This document shows, one piece after another, positions 31,506 to 40,178 of a stretch of 64,000 nucleotides of DNA (its first letter is position 1; the number at the start of each line of letters is the position of its first letter). The DNA lies in the NCBI RefSeq assembly GCF_008905045.1, contig NZ_VWMY01000056.1, positions 1 through 64,000 on the forward strand, written 5' to 3'. Both the position numbers and the translations under genes were made by a program. The DNA is from Streptomyces albicerus (lineage in GTDB: Bacteria > Actinomycetota > Actinomycetes > Streptomycetales > Streptomycetaceae). The notes under the pieces were generated by a model that saw nothing but the letters and a program-made list of their open reading frames with translations, did no database searches and had not been told where the DNA came from.

Positions 31506-33482
31506 GTGTCAGACGTCCGTGTGATCATCCAACGCGATTCCGAGCGGGAAGAGCGCGTGGTGACGACGGGCACTACGGCGGCCGAGCTCTTCGCCGGTGA
31601 GCGCACCATCGTCGCGGCCAAGGTGGCAGGCGAGCTCAAGGACCTCGCGTACGAGGTGAAGGACGGCGAGACCGTCGAGGCCGTGGAGATCTCCTCCGAG
31701 GACGGCCTCAACATCCTGCGCCACTCCACCGCGCACGTCATGGCGCAGGCCGTGCAGGAGCTGTTCCCCGAGGCCAAGCTGGGCATCGGCCCGCCGGTCA
31801 AGGACGGTTTCTACTACGACTTCGACGTGGAGAAGCCGTTCACGCCCGAGGATCTCAAGGCCATCGAGAAGAAGATGCAGGAGATCCAGAAGCGGGGCCA
31901 GCGCTTCTCCCGTCGTGTGGTCACCGACGAGGCCGCCCGTGAGGAGCTCGCCGACGAGCCGTACAAGCTGGAGCTCATCGGCCTCAAGGGCTCCGCGTCG
32001 AGCGACGACGGCGCGGACGTCGAGGTCGGCGCCGGCGAGCTGACCATCTACGACAACATCGACGCCAAGACCGGTGACCTGTGCTGGAAGGACCTCTGCC
32101 GCGGTCCCCACCTGCCGACCACCCGGAACATCCCGGCGTTCAAGCTGATGCGCAACGCCGCCGCGTACTGGCGCGGCAGCGAGAAGAACCCGATGCTCCA
32201 GCGCATCTACGGCACCGCCTGGCCGTCGAAGGACGAGCTCAAGGCGCACCTCGAATTCCTCGCCGAGGCCGAGAAGCGCGACCACCGCAAGCTGGGCAAC
32301 GAGCTGGACCTGTTCTCCATCCCGGACCAGATCGGCTCCGGCCTGGCCGTCTTCCACCCCAAGGGCGGCATCATCCGCCGCGTGATGGAGGACTACTCGC
32401 GGCGCCGCCACGAGGAAGAGGGCTACGAGTTCGTCTACACCCCGCACGCGACGAAGGGGAAGCTCTTCGAGACCTCGGGCCACCTGGACTGGTACGCCGA
32501 CGGCATGTACCCGCCCATGCAGCTCGACGAGGGCGTGGACTACTACCTCAAGCCCATGAACTGCCCGATGCACAACCTGATCTTCGACGCGCGCGGCCGC
32601 TCGTACCGTGAACTGCCGCTGCGGCTCTTCGAGTTCGGGACCGTGTACCGGTACGAGAAGTCGGGCGTCGTGCACGGTCTGACCCGTGCCCGGGGCTTCA
32701 CGCAGGACGACGCGCACATCTACTGCACGCGCGAGCAGATGGCCGAGGAGCTCGACCGGACGCTGACCTTCGTCCTCGGTCTGCTGCGCGACTACGGTCT
32801 GACCGACTTCTACCTCGAGCTGTCGACCAAGGACCCGGAGAAGTTCGTCGGCTCGGAGGAGGCCTGGGAGGAGGCCACCGAGACGCTGCGGCAGGTGGCC
32901 GAGAAGCAGGGCCTCCCGCTCGTCCCGGACCCGGGCGGCGCCGCCTTCTACGGGCCGAAGATCTCCGTCCAGGCCAAGGACGCGATCGGCCGCACCTGGC
33001 AGATGTCGACCGTGCAGCTCGACTTCAACCTGCCAGAGCGGTTCGACCTCGAGTACACGGGGCCCGACGGCGCCAAGCAGCGGCCGGTCATGATCCACCG
33101 GGCTCTCTTCGGCTCCATCGAGCGGTTCTTCGCGGTGCTCCTCGAGCACTACGCGGGTGCGTTCCCGGCGTGGCTGGCGCCCGTGCAGGCGGTCGGCATC
33201 CCGATCGGCGACGCGCACGTGGACTACCTGCAGAAGTTCGCCGCCGAGGCGAAGAAGCAGGGGCTGCGGGTCGAGGTCGACTCGTCCTCCGACCGCATGC
33301 AGAAGAAGATCCGCAACGCCCAGAAGCAGAAGGTCCCCTTCATGGTCATCGCGGGCGACGAGGACATGGCCAACGGCGCCGTCTCCTTCCGCTACCGCGA
33401 CGGCTCCCAGGAGAACGGCATCCCGCTCGACGAGGCCATCGAGAAGATCGCGAAGGTCGTCGAGGAGCGGGTGCAGGTCTGA
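31506..33482 (+). CDS. thrS: threonyl-tRNA synthetase
   Basis: This 658-residue class II synthetase has a TGS domain (first 65 residues), an editing domain with HSTAHVMAQAV (about 80), a catalytic core with zinc ligand Cys353 in KPMNCPMHN, and motif 2 RARGFTQDDAHIY. An anticodon-binding domain (about 545-655, with PVQAVGIPIGDAHVDY) completes it. GTG 31506 is preceded by GGCAGGAGAG and gives the usual start VSDVRVII. It begins the thrS-HIT-pgsA neighbourhood seen across actinobacteria. Confidence 0.97.
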   Translation: MSDVRVIIQRDSEREERVVTTGTTAAELFAGERTIVAAKVAGELKDLAYEVKDGETVEAVEISSEDGLNILRHSTAHVMAQAVQELFPEAKLGIGPPVKDGFYYDFDVEKPFTPEDLKAIEKKMQEIQKRGQRFSRRVVTDEAAREELADEPYKLELIGLKGSASSDDGADVEVGAGELTIYDNIDAKTGDLCWKDLCRGPHLPTTRNIPAFKLMRNAAAYWRGSEKNPMLQRIYGTAWPSKDELKAHLEFLAEAEKRDHRKLGNELDLFSIPDQIGSGLAVFHPKGGIIRRVMEDYSRRRHEEEGYEFVYTPHATKGKLFETSGHLDWYADGMYPPMQLDEGVDYYLKPMNCPMHNLIFDARGRSYRELPLRLFEFGTVYRYEKSGVVHGLTRARGFTQDDAHIYCTREQMAEELDRTLTFVLGLLRDYGLTDFYLELSTKDPEKFVGSEEAWEEATETLRQVAEKQGLPLVPDPGGAAFYGPKISVQAKDAIGRTWQMSTVQLDFNLPERFDLEYTGPDGAKQRPVMIHRALFGSIERFFAVLLEHYAGAFPAWLAPVQAVGIPIGDAHVDYLQKFAAEAKKQGLRVEVDSSSDRMQKKIRNAQKQKVPFMVIAGDEDMANGAVSFRYRDGSQENGIPLDEAIEKIAKVVEERVQV

Positions 33483-33497
33483 TCCGTACGCGCCAGG

Positions 33498-33530
33498 AGG
33501 CCCCCGGAGAGCTCGGCTCACCGGGGGCCT
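33498..33530 (+). terminator. hairpin after thrS
   Basis: AGGCCCCCGG (33498-33507) and CCGGGGGCCT (33521-33530) pair perfectly, 16 bases after the thrS stop. Confidence 0.75.
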
Positions 33531-33579
33531 CGCGCTGTCCTCGCAGCCCCGGCGACGCGCCGCGAACGGGCGAAGTCAT

Positions 33580-34140
33580 ATGCTGCACCACATGACGAGT
33601 GAGCCCGAGCAGCAGATCGGAGTGGGGACGCAGGACGCGTTCCAGCGCCTGTGGACGCCCCACCGGATGGCGTACATCCAGGGGGAGAACAAGCCCACCG
33701 GTCCGGGGGCCGACGACGGCTGCCCCTTCTGCTCGATTCCGGCGAAGTCCGACGAGGACGGGCTCGTCATCAGGCGCGGTGAGCAGGTCTACGCGGTGCT
33801 CAACCTGTACCCGTACAACGGCGGGCACCTGATGGTCGTGCCCTACCGTCACGTCGCGGACTACACCGATCTGACCGTCCCGGAGACCGCGGAACTCGCC
33901 GAGCTGACGAAGCAGGCGATGGTCGCCCTGCGCGCCGCGTCCGGCGCGCACGGCTTCAATATCGGGATGAATCAGGGGACGGTTGCGGGGGCCGGTATCG
34001 CCGCCCACCTTCACCAGCACCTCGTGCCTCGGTGGGGTGGTGACACGAACTTCATGCCCGTTGTCGGGCATACGCGGGTGTTGCCTCAACTGCTTGCGGA
34101 CACGCGGAAGATGCTTGCGGAGGCCTGGCCGGCGGCTTGA
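33580..34140 (+). CDS. HIT-family nucleotide hydrolase
   Basis: This 186-residue protein has a CPFC zinc pair near residue 50, the strand NLYPYNGGHLMVVPYRH, and the catalytic HLHQHLVPRW triad. HIT proteins of this branch hydrolyse dinucleoside polyphosphates or AMP-conjugates (AP4A phosphorylase-like in mycobacteria). Start choice is ATG 33580 or 33592. The location between thrS and the pgsA-pimA genes is conserved in actinobacteria. Confidence 0.92.
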   Translation: MLHHMTSEPEQQIGVGTQDAFQRLWTPHRMAYIQGENKPTGPGADDGCPFCSIPAKSDEDGLVIRRGEQVYAVLNLYPYNGGHLMVVPYRHVADYTDLTVPETAELAELTKQAMVALRAASGAHGFNIGMNQGTVAGAGIAAHLHQHLVPRWGGDTNFMPVVGHTRVLPQLLADTRKMLAEAWPAA

Positions 34141-34178
34141 ACCTCCGCATTGGCTTGTTCGTCTTCTGCGGGTGAGTG

Positions 34179-34220
34179 GGGGCTGATCGCGCAGTTCCCC
34201 GCGCCCCTTACGGGGCGCCC
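34179..34220. repeat. Streptomyces dispersed intergenic repeat, copy 3
   Basis: GGGGCTGATCGCGCAGTTCC followed by CCGCGCCCCTTACGGGG, in the opposite orientation to copy 1. It lies between convergent genes and forms a CCCCTTACGGGG-type hairpin. Confidence 0.8.
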
Positions 34221-34230
34221 CAGCGGGAAC

Positions 34231-35892
34231 CTATGCGTCGTACACGTCCGCTTTCCTTGGCGAAGCGTCCTGGACCGCTGTGCTCAGGAACGACGAGCGG
34301 TTGCCGAACTTCTCGGTGTTCACGCCGTTCTCGTCGAGGACGCGGATCGCGGCCGCGTGCACCACGCGCAGGACGGGGGTCGCGGCGCGCAGGGCGTCGT
34401 CGGCCATGAAGCGGTGGCGCCACGGCTTGGCCGCCCAGGCGTGCCGCAGGCCGAACGGCTCGGGGAGGACCAGCTTGCCGCCGAGCCAGTCGAGGATCGG
34501 CGGATACCAGGTGAAGGGGGCCCGCACCGCGAGCCGTACGACCTCGTCGGCGTCGACCAGTGGCAGCTTCTGCTGGCGGGTCTCCCAGAACCTGACGGTC
34601 TTGGCGACCTCCTTCACCTTGGCCTCCGGCGGGCTGGTGAAGAGGGAGTGCACGGGCCCCAGGGCATGGCCGGTGACCTCGATGCGCAGCGTCTCGTGCA
34701 GCACGGTCACGGTGATCAGCATGGTGATGATCAACTGGCCGTCCCAGAGCGTCCACTGGACCCCTAGGTAGTGGCGGTCACCGCTGCCGAACTGCTGCTT
34801 GTTGCAGATGTCCTGGATGGCGTGCGTCTTGACCTGGTAGGCGTCCACGTCCGTGCCGCCTGGCCGGGACACCGCCTTGGCGTTCTCACCGATCGGTGTG
34901 ACCACCCAGTGCCTTATCGAAGGCTTCGGGAAACCACCGGTGTTGAGCGGACCGCGCTCCAGCATGCGCAATTGGTCGTGGATCGACCGGATGACGTCCC
35001 AGCTACGGAACGGATGGATCTCCTTCGTGGCGTCGGCCTGCACCAGATCCTCGGCGAGCTGCCAGCTGCCCCAGCGCGTGCCCATGCCAAGTATTCCCTT
35101 GGGGCCCGCGTAGAAGACCGAGTTGGACTGCTGCTCGGCGCTGAGCCGGGCCAGGCCCTGGCGCAGCCGCTCGGCCGCCGTCTCGCCGGGGCTGCCCGGC
35201 ACCGCCTCGGGGATCTTGGCGCCGATGCCGCCGCCGGCCAGCAGGCTGCTCCAGCGCTCCCGCAGATCCCTGGCTGTGCGCTCGCAGATCTGCTTCGCCC
35301 AGAGCCAGCCGACGACGGGCACGACGATCGCCGCGCGCGCGTACCAGGCCCAGAAGCCGGTGAACGGCATCCGGATGAGGAAGACCACGGCCAGGGCGGC
35401 CACACCGATCAGGAGGGTGGTGGCGAGGGCGCCGGCCCGCTTGTCCTCGGCCTTGGCGATCGTCCGGCGGATCTGGAAGACCAGCAGCCAGATGAGCAGG
35501 CCGGGCAGGAAGATCAGGCCGGTCAGCACCATCACGGCCGTGAGCCAGCTGTCGCGCTCCTTGCGGATGCGGTTCGCCGCCAGGCAGTGCTCAACGACGA
35601 CCTGCGGCTCCGTGCCGAACGACTGGATGAGCGGCTTGCGGCCGCCGCCCAGCATCCGCAGTTGCACGGCGCGGGCGAAGGCCTCGCCCAGGTTCGGCTT
35701 GAAGATCGTCGCCCACTTGCGGCCCGGCTTGACGGTCGACTCGTGCCATTCGCTGTTGGCGTCGAGGATCTTGTCCACGGGGCTGTCCCGGTATGCCGCC
35801 GAGGCCAGGGCGAACGTCGCCGCCGTCTGGCCTGCGGAACCCGAGAGCGGGACCTGTGCCCCGGGCCTGAAATCGAATCCCTCGTCCGCCAC
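34231..35892 (-). CDS. conserved membrane protein, unknown function
   Basis: This 553-residue protein has a 120-residue soluble N-terminal part, then three or four membrane helices between about 120 and 215 (WLTAVMVLTGLIFLPGLLIWLLVF, ATTLLIGVAALAVVFLI, AIVVPVVGWLWA), and a 330-residue soluble C-terminal region with alternating strands. The GTG start at 35892 follows GGGGGCGGGC. Nothing typical of enzymes is visible. It lies between HIT and the EF-G-like gene on the opposite strand, interrupting the thrS-HIT-pgsA neighbourhood kept in mycobacteria. Confidence 0.78.
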   Translation of the reverse strand: MADEGFDFRPGAQVPLSGSAGQTAATFALASAAYRDSPVDKILDANSEWHESTVKPGRKWATIFKPNLGEAFARAVQLRMLGGGRKPLIQSFGTEPQVVVEHCLAANRIRKERDSWLTAVMVLTGLIFLPGLLIWLLVFQIRRTIAKAEDKRAGALATTLLIGVAALAVVFLIRMPFTGFWAWYARAAIVVPVVGWLWAKQICERTARDLRERWSSLLAGGGIGAKIPEAVPGSPGETAAERLRQGLARLSAEQQSNSVFYAGPKGILGMGTRWGSWQLAEDLVQADATKEIHPFRSWDVIRSIHDQLRMLERGPLNTGGFPKPSIRHWVVTPIGENAKAVSRPGGTDVDAYQVKTHAIQDICNKQQFGSGDRHYLGVQWTLWDGQLIITMLITVTVLHETLRIEVTGHALGPVHSLFTSPPEAKVKEVAKTVRFWETRQQKLPLVDADEVVRLAVRAPFTWYPPILDWLGGKLVLPEPFGLRHAWAAKPWRHRFMADDALRAATPVLRVVHAAAIRVLDENGVNTEKFGNRSSFLSTAVQDASPRKADVYDA

Positions 35893-36062
35893 TGCCCGCC
35901 CCCATCGCCGCCGTGCTCCGCTGCTGCGGCTTTTCCCGACTTCCGTGCTCCGCACACCTGTTGATCAGGTCATCGTCTTGATCAGGTTCTCAGGGTATCC
36001 GCCGGGACCGACATTCGTCGGCGGACAGCCGAAGCTGTCCGCCGACCCGGAGGGGAGATCAA

Positions 36063-38261
36063 CTAGGGGTTGCCCTGGGCTTGTTCGCGGATCTTCTCGG
36101 CCAACTGCGCCGGCATCGGCTCGTGTCGCGCGTAGGTCCGGTTGAAGCGCGCGGTGCCGTGCGAGAGGGAGCGCAGATCGACCGCGTACCGCCCGATCTC
36201 GATCTCGGGGACCTCGGCCCGTACGAGGGTCCGGCCGCCGCCCGCCTGCTCGGTGCCGACGACGCGGCCGCGCCGTCCCGACATGTCGCTCATCACGGCG
36301 CCCACGTACTCGTCGCCGACCAGGACGGTCACCTCGGCGACCGGCTCCAGGAGATGGATCCGGGCGTCGGCCGCCGCCTCCCGCAGGGCGAGCGCGCCGG
36401 CCGTCTGGAACGCGGCGTCCGACGAGTCCACCGAGTGCGCCTTGCCGTCGAGCAACGTGACCCGCACGTCGATCAGCGGGTATCCCGCGGCCACACCCTT
36501 CGCGGACTGGGCGCGTACGCCCTTCTCGACGGACGGGATGAACTGCCGGGGCACGGCCCCGCCGACGACCTTGTCGACGAACTCGATGCCGGAGCCGCCG
36601 GGCAGCGGCTCGACCTCGATCTCGCAGATCGCGTACTGCCCGTGCCCGCCGGACTGCTTCACATGGCGGCCGCGTCCGGCCGACTTGGCGGCGAACGTCT
36701 CCCGTAGGGAGACCTTGTGCGGTACGACGTCGACCTGGACGCCGTAGCGGCTGCGCAGCCGTTCCAGGGCGACGTCCGCGTGGGCCTCGCCCAGGCACCA
36801 CAGGACGACCTGGTGGGTGTCCTGGTTCTGTTCGAGCCGCATCGTCGGGTCCTCGGCGACCAGTCGGCTCAGACCCTGCGAGAGCTTGTCCTCGTCCGCC
36901 TTGCTGTGCGCCTGGATGGCGAGTGGCAGGAGGGGATCGGGCATCTCCCACGGCGCCATGAGCAGCGGGTCGTCCTTGGCGGAGAGGGTGTCGCCGGTCT
37001 CGGCGCGGTTGAGCTTCGCCACGCAGGCCAGGTCGCCCGCGATGGCGTGCGTGAGGACGCGCTGCTGCTTGCCGAACGGCGCGGACAGGGCGCCGATGCG
37101 TTCGTCGACGTCATGGTCCTCGTGGCCGCGGTCGGCGAGCCCGTGCCCGGAGACGTGCACCGTCTCGTCCGGGCGCAGCGTTCCGGAGAACACCCGGACC
37201 ATCGACACCCGGCCGACGTACGGGTCGGACGCGGTCTTCACGACCTCGGCGACCAGCGGCCCGTTCGGGTCGCAGGCCTTGACCTGGCGGGCCTTGCCGT
37301 CCGGCGTGGTGACCGCCGGAGCCTCGCGCTCCAGCGGGGTCGGGAAGCCGCCGGTGACCAGTTCGAGGAGCTCCACCGTGCCGAGGCCCTGGCGGGCGCC
37401 GTCGGCGGCGGGCGCGGCGGCCAGCACCGGGAAGAAGATCCCGCGCGCGACGGCCCGCTCCAGGTCCTGCACGAGTGTCTTGAAATCGATCGCCTCGCCG
37501 CCGAGGTAGCGGTCCATGAGGGTCTCGTCCTCGCTCTCGGCGATGATTCCCTCGATCAGCCGGTTGCGGGCCTCCTCGATGAGCGGCAGCTGGTCGGGGC
37601 CCGGTTCGGACTCCTTGCGCTCCCCGGAGGAGTAGTCGAACAGCTTCTGCGACAGCAGTCCGATCAGCCCGGTCACGGGTGCGTGCCCGTCGGGTCCCTG
37701 CGGGCCGTGCAGCGGCAGGTACAGCGGCAGTACGGCGTCGGGGTCGTCGGCGCCGAAGGCCTCCGCGCAGGTCCTTGTCATCTCGTCGAAGTCGGCTCTG
37801 GCCGCCTCCAGGTGCGTGATCACGATGGCCCGCGGCATGCCGACCGCCGCGCACTCCTCCCACACCATGCGGGTCGAGCCGTCCACCCCGTCCGAGGCCG
37901 AGACGACGAAAAGGGCCGCGTCCGCCGCTCGCAGACCGGCCCTGAGTTCACCGACGAAGTCGGCGTATCCGGGAGTGTCCAGGATGTTGATCTTGTATCC
38001 GTCCCAGTCGACGGGTACCAGGGAGAGCTGTACCGAGCGTTGCTGCCGGTGCTCGATCTCGTCGTAGTCGGAGACGGTGCCGCCGTCCTCCACACGGCCC
38101 GCCCTGTTCACTGCTCCCGCCGTCAGCGCGAGAGCTTCCACCAGAGTCGTCTTGCCCGATCCGGAGTGGCCGACCAGCACCACATTCCGTACGGACGCGG
38201 GGTGGTCGGCCGCCGTAGCCCTGCCGGCGGCTCCGGGGTGTGCATTCGCCTTGTCGCCCAT
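36063..38261 (-). CDS. elongation factor G-like GTPase
   Basis: This 732-residue translational GTPase has G1 GHSGSGKTT (about 31), G2/G3 DYDEIEHRQQRSVQLS and DTPGYADF, an unusual G4 region VITHLE where EF-G has NKxD, then domains II to V ending in MSGRRGRVVGTEQAG, the EF-G domain V signature. ATG 38261 follows GGGAGG. The altered G4 residues suggest changed nucleotide handling. It is the EF-G2-type paralogue seen in actinobacteria; the canonical fusA lies elsewhere. Its role in translation is unknown. Confidence 0.88.
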   Translation of the reverse strand: MGDKANAHPGAAGRATAADHPASVRNVVLVGHSGSGKTTLVEALALTAGAVNRAGRVEDGGTVSDYDEIEHRQQRSVQLSLVPVDWDGYKINILDTPGYADFVGELRAGLRAADAALFVVSASDGVDGSTRMVWEECAAVGMPRAIVITHLEAARADFDEMTRTCAEAFGADDPDAVLPLYLPLHGPQGPDGHAPVTGLIGLLSQKLFDYSSGERKESEPGPDQLPLIEEARNRLIEGIIAESEDETLMDRYLGGEAIDFKTLVQDLERAVARGIFFPVLAAAPAADGARQGLGTVELLELVTGGFPTPLEREAPAVTTPDGKARQVKACDPNGPLVAEVVKTASDPYVGRVSMVRVFSGTLRPDETVHVSGHGLADRGHEDHDVDERIGALSAPFGKQQRVLTHAIAGDLACVAKLNRAETGDTLSAKDDPLLMAPWEMPDPLLPLAIQAHSKADEDKLSQGLSRLVAEDPTMRLEQNQDTHQVVLWCLGEAHADVALERLRSRYGVQVDVVPHKVSLRETFAAKSAGRGRHVKQSGGHGQYAICEIEVEPLPGGSGIEFVDKVVGGAVPRQFIPSVEKGVRAQSAKGVAAGYPLIDVRVTLLDGKAHSVDSSDAAFQTAGALALREAAADARIHLLEPVAEVTVLVGDEYVGAVMSDMSGRRGRVVGTEQAGGGRTLVRAEVPEIEIGRYAVDLRSLSHGTARFNRTYARHEPMPAQLAEKIREQAQGNP

Positions 38262-38535
38262 GGCCTTGCCTCCCGTGCACGGTGAGGTCTCTGTGGGCGC
38301 GGACACGCGGCGCCGCGTGCGGTGGCGGCTCCGATGACGCCCGCGGTGTCTTCGAGCTTTGCACTCGTGTCACGGTGCGTCCATACGGCGGACGCGATCG
38401 TGCCGCCTCCCGGATGTCATCAGGACGTGACCCGGGGCGCGGGTGCCCGACCGTCGCACACCCGCACGCGTGGCTACGATGGGCCAGCCGGTGGCCAGTA
38501 GGGGCCGCGCGGCCACACCGAGCATCGGGAAGGCC

Positions 38536-39225
38536 ATGCTGAACAAGTACGCGCGTGCATTCTTCACGCGTGTCCTCACACCGTTCGCCGCGTTTCTCAT
38601 CCGCCGGGGGGTAAGCCCCGACACGGTCACCCTCCTGGGCACGGCCGGAGTGATGGCGGGCGCACTGGTCTTCTTCCCCCGGGGGGAGCTCTTCTGGGGC
38701 ACGATCGTCATCACGCTGTTCGTGTTCTCGGACCTCGTCGACGGCAACATGGCGCGCCAGCTGGGCCGCTCCAGCCGCTGGGGCGCCTTCCTCGACTCGA
38801 CGCTCGACCGGGTCGCCGACAGCGCGATCTTCGGTGGCTTCGCGCTCTGGTACGCGGGCGGCGGTGACGACAACGTCCTGTGCGCCGTCTCGATCTTCTG
38901 CCTGGCCAGCGGACAGGTGGTGTCGTACACCAAGGCCCGCGGCGAGTCGATCGGCCTGCCCGTCGCCGTCAACGGACTCGTCGAGCGCGCCGAGCGCCTG
39001 GTGATCTCGCTGGTCGCGGCCGGTCTCGCCGGTATGCACAAGTTCGGCGTGCCCGGTATCGACATCCTGCTGCCCATCGCGCTGTGGATCGTCGCCGCCG
39101 GCAGTGTCGTCACGCTGATCCAGCGCGTCGTCACGGTGCGCCGGGAGTCCGCCGAGGCCGATGCCGCCGCCGCGGAGGAAAGCGCCGCGCCGAGCAGCTC
39201 GCAGAGCAGCGAGGCCACGTCGTGA
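38536..39225 (+). CDS. pgsA: phosphatidylinositol phosphate synthase
   Basis: This 229-residue CDP-alcohol phosphotransferase has a complete active-site motif: Asp66, Asp69-Gly70, Ala73-Arg74, Gly83, Asp87 and Asp91. About six membrane helices are present and a Ser/Ala-rich tail ends it. The actinobacterial member of this family next to an acyltransferase and PimA joins inositol phosphate to CDP-diacylglycerol, giving phosphatidylinositol phosphate. The start is ATG 38536 after GGGAAGG; another ATG lies at 38479. Its stop overlaps the next GTG. Confidence 0.9.
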   Translation: MLNKYARAFFTRVLTPFAAFLIRRGVSPDTVTLLGTAGVMAGALVFFPRGELFWGTIVITLFVFSDLVDGNMARQLGRSSRWGAFLDSTLDRVADSAIFGGFALWYAGGGDDNVLCAVSIFCLASGQVVSYTKARGESIGLPVAVNGLVERAERLVISLVAAGLAGMHKFGVPGIDILLPIALWIVAAGSVVTLIQRVVTVRRESAEADAAAAEESAAPSSSQSSEATS

Positions 39226-40178
39226 GCGGTGGTCTGAAGGCTCAGCTGACGTACGCGGCGTACGCCGCGGGCTGGGGAGCCGTCAAGAAGCTCCCCGAGC
39301 CCGTTGCCGTCCGCCTGGGCCGGACCATCGCCGACATCGCCTGGAAGCGGCGCGGCAAGGGCGTACGACGCCTCGAATCGAACTACGCGCGCGTGGTGCC
39401 CGACGCGACCCCGGAGCGGCTCGCCGAGCTCTCCAGGGCGGGCATGCGGTCGTATCTGCGCTACTGGATGGAGTCCTTTCGACTGCCGGCCTGGAGCAAG
39501 GAGCGCATCAAGGGCGGCTTCGATCCGAAGGACATCCACTACCTGACCGAAGGGCTCGCCTCCGGCAAGGGCGTCATCATCGCGCTGCCGCACCTGGGCA
39601 ACTGGGACCTTGCCGGCGTCTGGGTCACCACCAAGCTGGAGACACGGTTCACGACGGTCGCCGAGCGGCTCGAGCCGGCGAAGCTGTACGACCGGTTCGT
39701 CGCCTATCGCGAGAGCCTCGGCATGGAGGTCCTGCCGCACAGCGGCGGCTCCGCCTTCGGCACGCTGGCCCGGCGGCTGCGCGAGGGCGGCCTGGTCTGC
39801 CTGGTCGCCGAGCGCGACCTGTCCGCCTCCGGAGTCGAGGTCACCTTCTTCGGAGACGCGACCCGGATGCCCGCGGGCCCGGCGCTGCTCGCCCAGCAGA
39901 CCGGCGCGCTGCTGATGCCGGTGACGCTCTGGTACGACGACTCGCCCGTGATGCGGGGCCGTGTCCATCCACCCGTCGATGTCCCCGAGTCAGGTACCCG
40001 GGCCGAGAAGACGTCTGTCATGACGCAGGCGCTGGCCGATGCCTTCGCCACGGGGATCGCCGACCATCCGGAGGACTGGCACATGCTGCAGCGCTTGTGG
40101 CTCGCCGACCTGGAGCCCCGCTCCGGGGCGGGCGAGGGGGAGTCCCGCTCCGGGCCGGGCGACGGGGAGCGGCCGTGA
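39222..40178 (+). CDS. PatA-like lysophospholipid acyltransferase
   Basis: This 318-residue LPLAT-family protein has the catalytic box HLGNWD (His124, Asp129) and a second substrate box LVAERDLSASG. In mycobacteria the corresponding gene, patA, acylates phosphatidylinositol mannosides; the conserved pgsA-patA-pimA order supports the same role here. The Gly/Ser/Glu-rich tail is a local feature. It overlaps both neighbours by four bases. Confidence 0.9.
   Translation: MSGGLKAQLTYAAYAAGWGAVKKLPEPVAVRLGRTIADIAWKRRGKGVRRLESNYARVVPDATPERLAELSRAGMRSYLRYWMESFRLPAWSKERIKGGFDPKDIHYLTEGLASGKGVIIALPHLGNWDLAGVWVTTKLETRFTTVAERLEPAKLYDRFVAYRESLGMEVLPHSGGSAFGTLARRLREGGLVCLVAERDLSASGVEVTFFGDATRMPAGPALLAQQTGALLMPVTLWYDDSPVMRGRVHPPVDVPESGTRAEKTSVMTQALADAFATGIADHPEDWHMLQRLWLADLEPRSGAGEGESRSGPGDGERP

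Noticed and set aside
38370..39968. Minus-strand 532-codon frame opposite pgsA and the acyltransferase gene
   Set aside because: Both plus-strand genes have full active-site motifs and overlapping starts; the antisense product shows no domain.
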